Of a stretch of 64,000 nt of DNA, positions 9,301-17,978 are shown in pieces. The notes under the pieces are model-generated. The model saw only the letters and a program-made list of their open reading frames with translations, was not told where the DNA came from and made no database searches. The DNA comes from Acidimicrobiaceae bacterium. Its GTDB lineage: Bacteria > Actinomycetota > Acidimicrobiia > Acidimicrobiales > RAAP-2. Location: contig PNAT01000054.1 of NCBI GenBank assembly GCA_003169675.1, forward strand, positions 1-64,000, given 5' to 3'. Each line of letters opens with the position of its first letter. Position 1 is the stretch's first letter. The position numbers and the translations under genes were made by a program.

Positions 9301-10392
9301 TCACCGCCCGAGCTTCGTGGTCGAGGCCAGCTCCGCCGCCCCCAACATGGAGTCGAGGACAACCGGGCCATAGGCGGCCATGCCTGGATTATCGGACGTA
9401 CCTGACACGACGCGCGCATAGCCGCCCTCGAGCACGATGGCCAGCTTGAACCGGGCCAGGATCACGTAGTAGTCGATCTCCTCGACCGAGCGTCCGCTGA
9501 CCGTGGCGTAGTGGTCCAACATCTGGTCGGCGCTCGGCATTCCTGTCAGGTCCACGTAACCCTTGGTTCGATCCTCGCCCGGATTGGTCCACCCGTTCAT
9601 GACCCATCCCAGATCAAGGAGTGGGTCTCCGACCGTGGACATCTCCCAGTCGACCATGGCGGCCAGCCGGGCCGGCGCCCCGTGATTGAACATGGCGTTG
9701 GCGAACTGGTAGTCACCGTGAATGATGCCGGGCTCCCAGTGGGAGGGTTTGTGGTTGCGTAACCAATCCGACGCTTCCTCCAGTCCCGGCAACTCACGGA
9801 ATTTGAACGCGTCCAGGTGGGCCAGCCAGCGGTCCACCTGCCGGTCGTGGAAATTGTCTGGCTTCCCGAATCCCTCCAACCCGCGAGCCCGCCAGTCGAC
9901 GCGGGACAGACGGGCGGGGCCGTCCACCAGCTGGATCCCGAGGCCGAATCGGGCGTCAAGGTCCGTGTCAAACGGGGCGGGCCAACCGTCGGTGTTCATG
10001 GGCGACCAACCGTCGATTTCGCTCATCAGGTAGAAAGCGGCCCCCAGAACATTGAGTTCGTCACACACGGCATAGGCCTCAGGGTGCGGCACATCGGTCC
10101 CGTTGAGCGCATTCAACACGCGGTACTCCCGCAGCATCGTCTCGTTGCGGCCCGTCGGGACCTTCACGGGTGGACGGCGTAGGACGGAGACGAAGTCGCC
10201 CCTCTGAATCCGAAAGATCACGTTGGATGTTCCGCCACTGATGAAGCTGCAGGTCACAGGTTGGCCCCGCCCGGGGAGATCCTGAGTGTCCATCCAGCGG
10301 CCCAGCCGTTCGGGGTTCACGGCGTCGTCGGTCGTGTCCACCGTTGCGCCCTGGTCACTCATCCCCTGCCACCTTCCTAAGGCTGCGGTCAA
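9301..10392 (-). CDS. Phosphotransferase (APH/ACAD10-11-like) family protein
   Basis: 363 aa; FISGGTSNVIFRI, IIHGDYQFANAMFNH, AMVDWEMSTVGDPLLDLGW (kinase catalytic HGD and D-WE motifs). Confidence 0.88.
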   Translation of the reverse strand: MTAALGRWQGMSDQGATVDTTDDAVNPERLGRWMDTQDLPGRGQPVTCSFISGGTSNVIFRIQRGDFVSVLRRPPVKVPTGRNETMLREYRVLNALNGTDVPHPEAYAVCDELNVLGAAFYLMSEIDGWSPMNTDGWPAPFDTDLDARFGLGIQLVDGPARLSRVDWRARGLEGFGKPDNFHDRQVDRWLAHLDAFKFRELPGLEEASDWLRNHKPSHWEPGIIHGDYQFANAMFNHGAPARLAAMVDWEMSTVGDPLLDLGWVMNGWTNPGEDRTKGYVDLTGMPSADQMLDHYATVSGRSVEEIDYYVILARFKLAIVLEGGYARVVSGTSDNPGMAAYGPVVLDSMLGAAELASTTKLGR

Positions 10393-10425
10393 CCCGTCGG
10401 TGGGTCAACACTCGACATACAGAGT

Positions 10426-10453
10426 GTATCTTAGATACCATGTGTATCACATG
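10426..10453. promoter_or_regulatory. Two abutting inverted repeats, candidate TetR operator
   Basis: GTATC-TTA-GATAC (10426..10438) directly followed by CATGTG-TAT-CACATG (10439..10453), 21 bp before the TetR gene and in the divergent intergenic region. Confidence 0.6.
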
Positions 10454-10473
10454 ACCGGGACGAGGGAGCAAGC

Positions 10474-11157
10474 GTGACATCAAGGTCAGCGGCGCACGTG
10501 GAGGACACCCGGCATGCGCTCATCACTGCTGCACGGGCCCTCTTCGCCACTGAGGGCTTCCAAGCCACGCTCACCGAAGAGATCGTCCGCAACGCCGGCC
10601 TCACCCGCGGGGCGCTGTACCACCACTTCCGCGACAAAGAGGACCTCTTCTATGCCGTCTTCGAGGAGGTGGCGGACGAAGTGGAGCAGTCGCTTGTCCA
10701 CCGGTCGGCGGGTCCCAATCCCACCAACGCCTGGGAACTCTTCCAGGCCAACAGCGAGGTCCATTTGGATGCGGCCACCAAGAATGCGGCCTACCGTCAG
10801 ATTGTGTTGATCGACGGTCCGGCCGTCTTGGGTTGGGAAGCCTGGTCGGCGCGCCGGGGCGGCCCATTGGCCAAGATCGCCGAATACCTCCGCGACGCCG
10901 AGAGGGAAGGGGCCCTGGAGCCCCTCCCTGCTGAAGCGATGGCACACCTCCTCGGCGCCATCGGCACCGGAGCCGTCATGTACGTGGCCCAGGCCGACGA
11001 TCATGTGCGAGCACGGCGGGACATTGAGGTCTGCAACGAGCGACTCTTCCTTGGCCTGGTATCCCATAGAGGAGCTGCGCCCTCTCCACCGCGCCCGTCC
11101 TCACCGAAGAAATCCGATCCAAAGAAGCGACACACGACAAAGCAAGGAGGGCACTGA
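10474..11157 (+). CDS. TetR/AcrR family transcriptional regulator
   Basis: 227 aa; HALITAARALFATEGFQATLTEEIVRNAGLTRGALYHHFRDKEDLFYAVFEE helix-turn-helix. Confidence 0.92.
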   Translation: MTSRSAAHVEDTRHALITAARALFATEGFQATLTEEIVRNAGLTRGALYHHFRDKEDLFYAVFEEVADEVEQSLVHRSAGPNPTNAWELFQANSEVHLDAATKNAAYRQIVLIDGPAVLGWEAWSARRGGPLAKIAEYLRDAEREGALEPLPAEAMAHLLGAIGTGAVMYVAQADDHVRARRDIEVCNERLFLGLVSHRGAAPSPPRPSSPKKSDPKKRHTTKQGGH

Positions 11158-12458
11158 TGCCCTGGGACTTCTCCACCGAGCCAGAATTCCAATCGAAGCT
11201 GGACTGGGCATTCGAGTTCGTGCACGAAAAGATCGAACCGCTCGACATCCTCTACCCCCACCGGCAATTCCATCCACTCGACGACGAGCTGCGACCGATC
11301 GTGGACCCGATGAAGCAGGCAGTGCGCGACGCCGGCCTGTGGGCGACTCACCTGGGCCCCGAGCTCGGCGGTGTCGGCTACGGGCAAGTCAAACTCGCCC
11401 TGTTGAACGAGATATTGGGCGTGTCGCAGTGGGCCCCCATCATCTTCGGGACTCAAGCCCCTGACACCGGCAACGCGGAGATTATCGCCCACTACGGGAC
11501 CGACGAGCAGAAGGAGAAGTACCTTCAACCGCTCTTGAACGGCGAATGCTTCTCGAGTTACTCCATGACCGAGCCGCAAGCGGGATCTGATCCGCAGCAG
11601 TTCACCACCCGGGCGGTCAAGGACGGCGACGAATGGGTCATCAATGGCTGGAAGTACTTCTCTTCCAACGCCCGCACTTCCGCGTTTCTCATTGTGATGG
11701 CTATCACTGATCCCGATGTGAAGGTCTACAAGGGCGCGTCCATGTTCCTCGTGCCCACCGACACTCCCGGGGTCGAAATGGTGCGTCACATCGGACTCGG
11801 TGCGGAGTCAGAGGGCGAGGGCATGCATGCCCTCATTCACTACAACGACGTGCGGCTTCCGGCCGACAGCCTCCTGGGCGGCGAGGGCGAGGCCTTTGCG
11901 ATCGCCCAGACCCGTCTCGGCGGCGGCCGGGTGCATCACGCTATGCGCACCGTCGCCGTCTGCCAATACGCGCTTGACATGCTCTGCGAGCGCGTATTGA
12001 GCAGGGAGACCCAGGGCAGCCTGCTGGCTCAAAAGCAATTCATTCAGGGGGACATCGCCGATTCCTACGCCGAGCTCCAGCAGTTCCGCTTGCTCGTCCT
12101 TTACACGGCCTGGGAGATCGACCAGTCGCACGACTACCGGCAGACCCGCAAGAACATCGCCGCCATAAAGGTGCTCACGCCCAAGGTCCTCCACGATGCC
12201 GTGTGGCGGTCCATGCATGCACACGGCGCGCTCGGGGTCTCGAATGAGATGCCGTTCAGCATGTTGTGGTCGATGGCCCCTGTGATGAGCGTGGTCGATG
12301 GGCCAACCGAAGTGCACAAGGTGACGGTGGCCCGCGAGGTGCTCAAGGGTTACGAGCCTTCGGACGGGCTGTGGCCCTCGAACCATCTCCCGGCGAAGCG
12401 GGAAGAAGCCTTGAGGAAGCTGGCGATCCACGTCGAGCACAGCGTCGGCAACGCCTGA
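11157..12458 (+). CDS. Acyl-CoA dehydrogenase family protein
   Basis: 433 aa; overlaps the TetR stop by 1 nt; CFSSYSMTEPQAGSDPQQF, MHAHGALGVSNEMPF; ACAD signature. Confidence 0.92.
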   Translation: MPWDFSTEPEFQSKLDWAFEFVHEKIEPLDILYPHRQFHPLDDELRPIVDPMKQAVRDAGLWATHLGPELGGVGYGQVKLALLNEILGVSQWAPIIFGTQAPDTGNAEIIAHYGTDEQKEKYLQPLLNGECFSSYSMTEPQAGSDPQQFTTRAVKDGDEWVINGWKYFSSNARTSAFLIVMAITDPDVKVYKGASMFLVPTDTPGVEMVRHIGLGAESEGEGMHALIHYNDVRLPADSLLGGEGEAFAIAQTRLGGGRVHHAMRTVAVCQYALDMLCERVLSRETQGSLLAQKQFIQGDIADSYAELQQFRLLVLYTAWEIDQSHDYRQTRKNIAAIKVLTPKVLHDAVWRSMHAHGALGVSNEMPFSMLWSMAPVMSVVDGPTEVHKVTVAREVLKGYEPSDGLWPSNHLPAKREEALRKLAIHVEHSVGNA

Positions 12459-12468
12459 TCAGCCGTCC

Positions 12469-13446
12469 ATGCTCGCTGCCCGATGCCATACATATGGCCT
12501 GCCCGATGTCGTGGAGATCGAAGAAATACCGGACCCGGTAGCCGGGGAAGGTCAGGTGGTGGTCGACGTGGCGGCCGCCGCTGTCAACTTCCCCGACGTC
12601 CTGTTGCTGGCCGACAAGTATCAGATCTCGGTGCCGCTCCCCTTCATTCCGGGCAGCGAACTGGCCGGCACAGTACGCTCGCTCGGCCCCGGCGTGACCG
12701 CGCTGGCTATCGGCGACCGGGTGATGGGAGCTTCAATGGTCGGCGCCTTCGCCCAGCAGATCGCCCTCCCCGAAACGTCTCTGATGCCGGTCCCTGACTC
12801 AGTCGAACTCGATGTGGCGGCCGCGGCCGGCGTGGCGCACCGCACCGCCTACCACGCGCTACGCACGATGGGCGGGGTCAGCCCCGGCGACCATGTCGTG
12901 GTGCTCGGAGCGGCCGGAGGGGTGGGATTGGCCGCAGTGGAATTGGCCTTGGTGCTCGGTGCCCACGTCACCGCCGTGGCTTCGAGTGAGAGCAAGCGAG
13001 CCCTGTGCTTGGCCAAGGGGGCACATACCGCCGTCGACTCGGCGTCTCCGGACCTCAAGGAGCAGCTGCGCTCGGCCACCGATGGTGGGTCCGACGTGGT
13101 GGTCGACCCGGTGGGGGGTCCCTACGCTGAAGAGGCTCTGCGGGCCATGCACTGGGGCGGGCGCTTTGTCTCGGTCGGTTTCGCCTCCGGTGAGATTCCG
13201 AGGATCCCGCTCAATCTCGTGCTCCTCAAGGGCGTGCATGTGACCGGGTTCACCATGGCGGGCATCGCCGCCAACCAACCGGCGGAGACAGCACGGGACA
13301 ACGCCGAATTGGCCGAGCTCCTGGCCGCCGGCACGGTGGTCCCCCACGTCTCCGCCCGCTACCCCCTGGCCCAGACGGCGCTGGCGCTGGCCGACCTGGC
13401 CGAGCGCCGGGCTACCGGCAAGGTGCTGGTCCTGCCCTACGCATGA
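12469..13446 (+). CDS. Zinc-type alcohol dehydrogenase-like / NADPH:quinone oxidoreductase (MDR superfamily)
   Basis: 325 aa; PFIPGSELAGTVRSLG, VVVLGAAGGVGLAAVELALVLGA. Confidence 0.9.
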   Translation: MLAARCHTYGLPDVVEIEEIPDPVAGEGQVVVDVAAAAVNFPDVLLLADKYQISVPLPFIPGSELAGTVRSLGPGVTALAIGDRVMGASMVGAFAQQIALPETSLMPVPDSVELDVAAAAGVAHRTAYHALRTMGGVSPGDHVVVLGAAGGVGLAAVELALVLGAHVTAVASSESKRALCLAKGAHTAVDSASPDLKEQLRSATDGGSDVVVDPVGGPYAEEALRAMHWGGRFVSVGFASGEIPRIPLNLVLLKGVHVTGFTMAGIAANQPAETARDNAELAELLAAGTVVPHVSARYPLAQTALALADLAERRATGKVLVLPYA

Positions 13447-13582
13447 GTTCCGGGGGTGACTCACCGCGATCGATGGTCAGCGGCCTAATGGCGCACCTTC
13501 AGGCAGCCGTGGAGGCCGGCAACTCCAAGGGGTGGAATCCCACTCGCTCGATGTGCGGCCCAAGTACCTGGAAGTTGAAGCC

Positions 13583-13700
13583 TTAGAGCTCAGCCGCATT
13601 CTCGTAAAGGATCTTGCCCGCCAACGTGTCATCCACAACGGGAATCCGATTGTCGATGGCGATCCCTGATCCCCCGCACCTCGAAACTCGGGCGTGAACT
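13583..13700 (-). pseudogene. Possible C-terminal remnant of an amidohydrolase
   Basis: Antisense ORF ends ...IPVVDDTLAGKILYENAAEL*, resembling amidohydrolase-2 C-termini (K-I-L-x-x-N-A-x-x-L); no upstream catalytic domain. Confidence 0.3.
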
Positions 13701-13966
13701 GTACCGAGGTAGATGTCGTTCTGCCCCTTCACAATGGGGCCATCGCACACCGTCGCACACCGTTGAGGGAGGTCCCAGAATTGCCAAGAAGGCAAGCAGG
13801 GCGAACTGGGAAATGCCCTTCTGCGCCAATCAGTCGAGTGTTACCATTCACGCTGGATTGAATCGAGAGGATCCGGAGACATGCTGCGTTTCACCAGGCC
13901 CGTAACGTGCCCCCGCCGAGGCAGTGTCGATCGTCTCGTGGCCCGTCGATCCGGCGTCCCTGTTTC

Positions 13967-14770
13967 ATGACTGTCTACGACGTACCCGATGTACTTCAGG
14001 TCCTGCTCGACGGTCCCGTGAGGGTGGTCCGTCTCAACCGTCCGGACGAGCTCAATGCGACGAACCACGAGCTGCACCAGGGCCTGGCGGGTCTCTTTCC
14101 CCAGATTGACGCCGACGATGAGGCTAGGGCGGTCGTTCTGACCGGAAACGGGCGGGCGTTCTCTGCGGGCGGAGACTTCACCTATCTGGACGAGCTCAGT
14201 CGTGACCCGATACTCCGAAAGCAAACCCTCGTCGATGGCCGCCAAATCGTGATGGGAATGGCACGGTGTCGGGTGCCGATTGTGGCCGCCGTGAACGGCC
14301 CTGCTGTGGGACTGGGCTGCAGCCTCGTTGCGCTATCCGACATCGTCTACATGGCGACGAGCACGCATCTCGCTGACCCTCACGTCCTCATGGGGCTCGT
14401 CGCGGCCGACGGTGGCCCGGTCACGTGGCCATTGATGATCAGCTTGCAACTCGCCAAGGAATACGCACTGACCGGTGATCGCATTCCAGCGAAGAGAGCG
14501 GCGGAGATTGGCCTGGTGAATCATGTCTGTCCCGACGACGAGGTGTTTGAGCAGGCGACGGCCTGTGCTCACCGGATTGCGAAGCTTCCCCAGAGGGCCG
14601 TCGAGGACACCAAACGCGTGATCAATATGCACCTCGAGCGAGCGATTCTCGCCACCCTCGACTTTGCGCTGAGCGCCGAAGATCGGTCATTCGTCTCTCC
14701 CGAACTGCGGGAGAACCTCGATCGACTCAAGATGCAAAGCGGCGAGCGGAAGAAGAAGCAGGGCGAGTAG
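13967..14770 (+). CDS. Enoyl-CoA hydratase/isomerase family protein
   Basis: MTVYDVPDVLQVLLDGPVRVVRLNRPDELNATNHEL, FSAGGDFTYL, NGPAVGLGCSLVALSDIVY. Confidence 0.88.
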   Translation: MTVYDVPDVLQVLLDGPVRVVRLNRPDELNATNHELHQGLAGLFPQIDADDEARAVVLTGNGRAFSAGGDFTYLDELSRDPILRKQTLVDGRQIVMGMARCRVPIVAAVNGPAVGLGCSLVALSDIVYMATSTHLADPHVLMGLVAADGGPVTWPLMISLQLAKEYALTGDRIPAKRAAEIGLVNHVCPDDEVFEQATACAHRIAKLPQRAVEDTKRVINMHLERAILATLDFALSAEDRSFVSPELRENLDRLKMQSGERKKKQGE

Positions 14771-14913
14771 CACCGACGGGTCCCGGATCCTTCCGCTCAA
14801 CCGGCGACACCAGATCGGGTCTCTTTCATCCTGGCCAATTTTCTCAAATGCCGTGTTAGCAGAGGATTGACCCAGTCTGAACGACGGGGCACGAGTCCCT
14901 TCGACATACTCTG

Positions 14914-14930
14914 AGAACTAGATTCTTGTC
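14914..14930. promoter_or_regulatory. Candidate operator AGAA-N5-TTCT with half-site ATTCTTGTC
   Basis: AGAActagaTTCTTGTC upstream of TetR 14998; shares the 9-mer ATTCTTGTC with the palindrome at 32794..32814. Confidence 0.55.
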
Positions 14931-14997
14931 AGATGAAGCACCTGTAACTACACAAAGAGATCCATCATATTTCCAATCATCCGTTAGACTCTCCTTG

Positions 14998-15708
14998 GTG
15001 AAGAACACGCAATTGCCAGCTGATCGGTCTGAGGTGAACGGGCGTAGTCGGCGTGAGCAGGCGGTCGCCCGGTCGCTCGATTCCGCCCGCCTGAGGGCCG
15101 AGGTTCGGGTCCAGCGGTTCCTTGATGCCGCGGTCGAACTCTTCAATTCAAACTCCGGCAAGGAGTTCACTGTCCAAGAGGTCGTTGAACGTTCCGGCCA
15201 GTCTCTTCGGAGCTTCTATCAATACTTCGGTGGGAAACACGATCTCCTGCTGGCCTTGTTCGAAGAGTCGGTCCAGTCCACTGCCGGCCATCTCCAAACG
15301 TGTGTCGACCGCGAAGAGGATCCGACTGAACGCCTGCGATGCTTCGTAGTGGAGTACTACCGCATGTGCCAGCCGCCTCTTGAGGGTGAGGGGACCTCGA
15401 ATGCACGTGTGCCCTTCATGGCCGAATTCGCACAGCAGCTCCTTACCACTCATCCCAAGGAGGCGGCACGGGTCTTCACGCCCGTGGTCTCGCTCTTCGA
15501 AGAGCTCCTTCACGAGGCCGCGGCAGCGGGCGCCATCCGAACCGGGCTCCGCGAAGGTCCGATCGTCGGGTTCGTACTCGAAGCGATCATGTTCCACTCG
15601 TTCTCATCGACGATCGGCGGCCCGTCTGTCCGGCCCCGTGATGGCAGCTCAGCAGAGTATCTGTGGGACCTCATTGTCAATGGCATCGGGACTGGTGCGG
15701 CAGCCTGA
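14998..15708 (+). CDS. TetR family transcriptional regulator (paralog of 32016..32726)
   Basis: RVQRFLDAAVELFNSNSGKEFTVQEVVERSGQSLRSFYQYFGGKHDLLLALFEESVQ; GTG start chosen at 14998 (ORF opens at 14926). Confidence 0.88.
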   Translation: MKNTQLPADRSEVNGRSRREQAVARSLDSARLRAEVRVQRFLDAAVELFNSNSGKEFTVQEVVERSGQSLRSFYQYFGGKHDLLLALFEESVQSTAGHLQTCVDREEDPTERLRCFVVEYYRMCQPPLEGEGTSNARVPFMAEFAQQLLTTHPKEAARVFTPVVSLFEELLHEAAAAGAIRTGLREGPIVGFVLEAIMFHSFSSTIGGPSVRPRDGSSAEYLWDLIVNGIGTGAAA

Positions 15709-15830
15709 TCGACAGCCCATCTGACGGCACTACCCTCCCGCCCTTATGGGACAGGGCTGAACCGTTGAGCCAGCATCGATCTACTCCGATTGGCACTCGA
15801 CATGGAACTTTCGGGGCCCAATTCAGGAGG

Positions 15831-16961
15831 TCACGATGAGGGCAATCCGAGAATGCGCCCGGCCACTAGGTTTCTCTGAATCTGCGATGTGCCCCCCATG
15901 ACGCTCTGGGCCCGACTGTAGAGGTACGTATTCAATGCCGTGTCGTCCCCGCCACCGTGGGCGATGCCACCAATGGAGAGGGCGGCATGTCCGAGTGACT
16001 GCTCCGTCCAAGTCATCAGCAACTTGTCAACTGATCCCTCGGGGCCGTGGGAGATCCCGTTGAGTCGGTCGGAAAGCCGCCGGCGGACATGCAACCGCAG
16101 CATCTCGACCTCCACGATCGCCCACCCCAGGTCTCGGACCTGATCTTCACGGAAGCCACTTGGGTTGACCCGCACTCGGCGGGTGAGCTCATTGACCACC
16201 TTGGTGTAGCGGGCCACATAACCGAGCTCGCCGGGCTCCCTCTCGTGACTGACAATGGTCATGGCCAGGCGCCAACCCTCACCGGGACCACCGATCATGT
16301 TCACCGCCGGGACCCGTGCCTCATTGAAGGCGACCTCGCCGAACTCCTTCGTCATCCCGTTGATCATGCGCAATGGTCTTTGCTCAATCCCGGGCTGGTG
16401 CATCGGCACCACGAAGGCAGAAATGCCGCGATGCTTGGCCACCTCCTGGTCGGTCCGGGCCAACACAAGGCACCACTCGGCATCATCGGAGTAGCTGGTC
16501 CACACCTTGTGGCCCGTGATCACATAGTCGTCACCCTGGCGGTCCGCTCGTGTCCGCAATGAGGCAAGGTCGGAGCCTGCGTCAGGCTCGCTGAACCCCT
16601 GGCACCACCGCTCGCGACCACTGATGATGCCGGGTAGGAATCGTGCCTGAATGTCCTCGTTGCCGTGCTCAAGGATCCCCTGGACGAGGTAACCCAGACT
16701 TGGGCGAGGTGGCGCCCCCGAGGCCGCAAGCTCCTCGTCGACGATGACGTCATAGACCGATGGCAGCCCCTGACCGCCAATTGCCGTCGGCCAGGACATC
16801 CCGAAGAAGCCGGCACCGAAGAGGGACCGGTGCCAGGCCGCAGCCCCCTTCCAGTAGTCATCGTCAGTCGACGAGGTCGGGAGACCGGGGTTGTTCCCCT
16901 GAAGCCATCCGCGTAGTCGCAGTCGGAACTCCGACTCTTCCGGCGAGTCACCAAAGTCCAC
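15831..16961 (-). CDS. Acyl-CoA dehydrogenase family protein
   Basis: 376 aa; WCQGFSEPDAGSDLASLRTRA, YSRAQSVMGGTSQIQRNLVAGRILGLP. Confidence 0.92.
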   Translation of the reverse strand: MDFGDSPEESEFRLRLRGWLQGNNPGLPTSSTDDDYWKGAAAWHRSLFGAGFFGMSWPTAIGGQGLPSVYDVIVDEELAASGAPPRPSLGYLVQGILEHGNEDIQARFLPGIISGRERWCQGFSEPDAGSDLASLRTRADRQGDDYVITGHKVWTSYSDDAEWCLVLARTDQEVAKHRGISAFVVPMHQPGIEQRPLRMINGMTKEFGEVAFNEARVPAVNMIGGPGEGWRLAMTIVSHEREPGELGYVARYTKVVNELTRRVRVNPSGFREDQVRDLGWAIVEVEMLRLHVRRRLSDRLNGISHGPEGSVDKLLMTWTEQSLGHAALSIGGIAHGGGDDTALNTYLYSRAQSVMGGTSQIQRNLVAGRILGLPSS

Positions 16962-17978
16962 TTACGCCCCGATTCCGTAGTGCTGGAGCACCCGGTCCAG
17001 GGAATTGCCGGCGCCACCGAAGATATCCGAAGAGAGGAGCGCTCGCCGCAGGTAGACATGCGCCAGGCATTCCCACGTGTTTCCAATTCCTCCGTGCACC
17101 TGGATCGCCGTCTCACACACATCGCGCGCAGCTCGAGCGCAGTAGGCCTTGGCGACCGAGGCGGCCCCCACCGCATCTCTGGGGTGAAGTGCATCCACCG
17201 CCCAGGCGGCATGGAGAGTGACGCTGCGCGATCCCTCCATCATCACGAAGGCATCCGCCAGCATGTGCTGCATGGCCTGGAAGGAGCCGATGGGTGCTCC
17301 GTATTGGCGACGCTGGGAGGCGTAGTCGGTGGAAAGCTGCACTGCGCCCTGCATGATCCCGACGAGGTCGGCGCAGGTGAGCGAGAGGCCAAGGGCGGTC
17401 CAACGCATGAGGTCGTCATCACTGATCGACCGTCCAGACGGCTCGAGAGATGCCGGTGAGCCCAGTGTGCTTGAGGGACGGGTCAGATCGAGCCCCACCT
17501 CGTCGGAAGCCACATCGACCTCGGCGAGGAAGTTGCCGTCAGATCGCGCTGCCAGAAGGAGGGCCCGTGAGCAACCCGACGCGTCAATAGCCACAAAGGA
17601 CGACAGCTGGCCATCGGCTGCGATGGCGATTGACGAAAGGTCGGACGTAAAGGCCACAGTTTCCGCCGACTCACTTTGTGCGGCACCGGCCAACCTCCTG
17701 AGCTCTGCTGCCATGGTCGGCCCGAGGAACGACACGTCGGCCAGCCCCCGGCCGAACTCTTCGGCGATGATGCCGGCTTCCACTCCCGTTGCCAGCGGGT
17801 CTCCTTGGTCATCGCCCAACCGAAGCTCCCGCCAGCCAGATGACGCGACGGCGGCGTCAAGCTTGGATGTCCGCTCAGCGTTGCCAATCTCTCCGACGGC
17901 GTGGGGGGCCAGTTGGTCAACCACACGGGCCACTGATTCCCGAAGTGCCTGTTGCTCGGTCGAAAGCCGAACATCCAT
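16962..17978 (-). CDS. Acyl-CoA dehydrogenase-like protein (second member of a pair)
   Basis: MDVRLSTEQQALRESVARVVDQLAP...SFQAMQHMLADAFVMMEGSRS...QVHGGIGNTWECLAHVYLRRAL; start at 17978 overlaps the upstream synthetase stop. Confidence 0.88.
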   Translation of the reverse strand: MDVRLSTEQQALRESVARVVDQLAPHAVGEIGNAERTSKLDAAVASSGWRELRLGDDQGDPLATGVEAGIIAEEFGRGLADVSFLGPTMAAELRRLAGAAQSESAETVAFTSDLSSIAIAADGQLSSFVAIDASGCSRALLLAARSDGNFLAEVDVASDEVGLDLTRPSSTLGSPASLEPSGRSISDDDLMRWTALGLSLTCADLVGIMQGAVQLSTDYASQRRQYGAPIGSFQAMQHMLADAFVMMEGSRSVTLHAAWAVDALHPRDAVGAASVAKAYCARAARDVCETAIQVHGGIGNTWECLAHVYLRRALLSSDIFGGAGNSLDRVLQHYGIGA

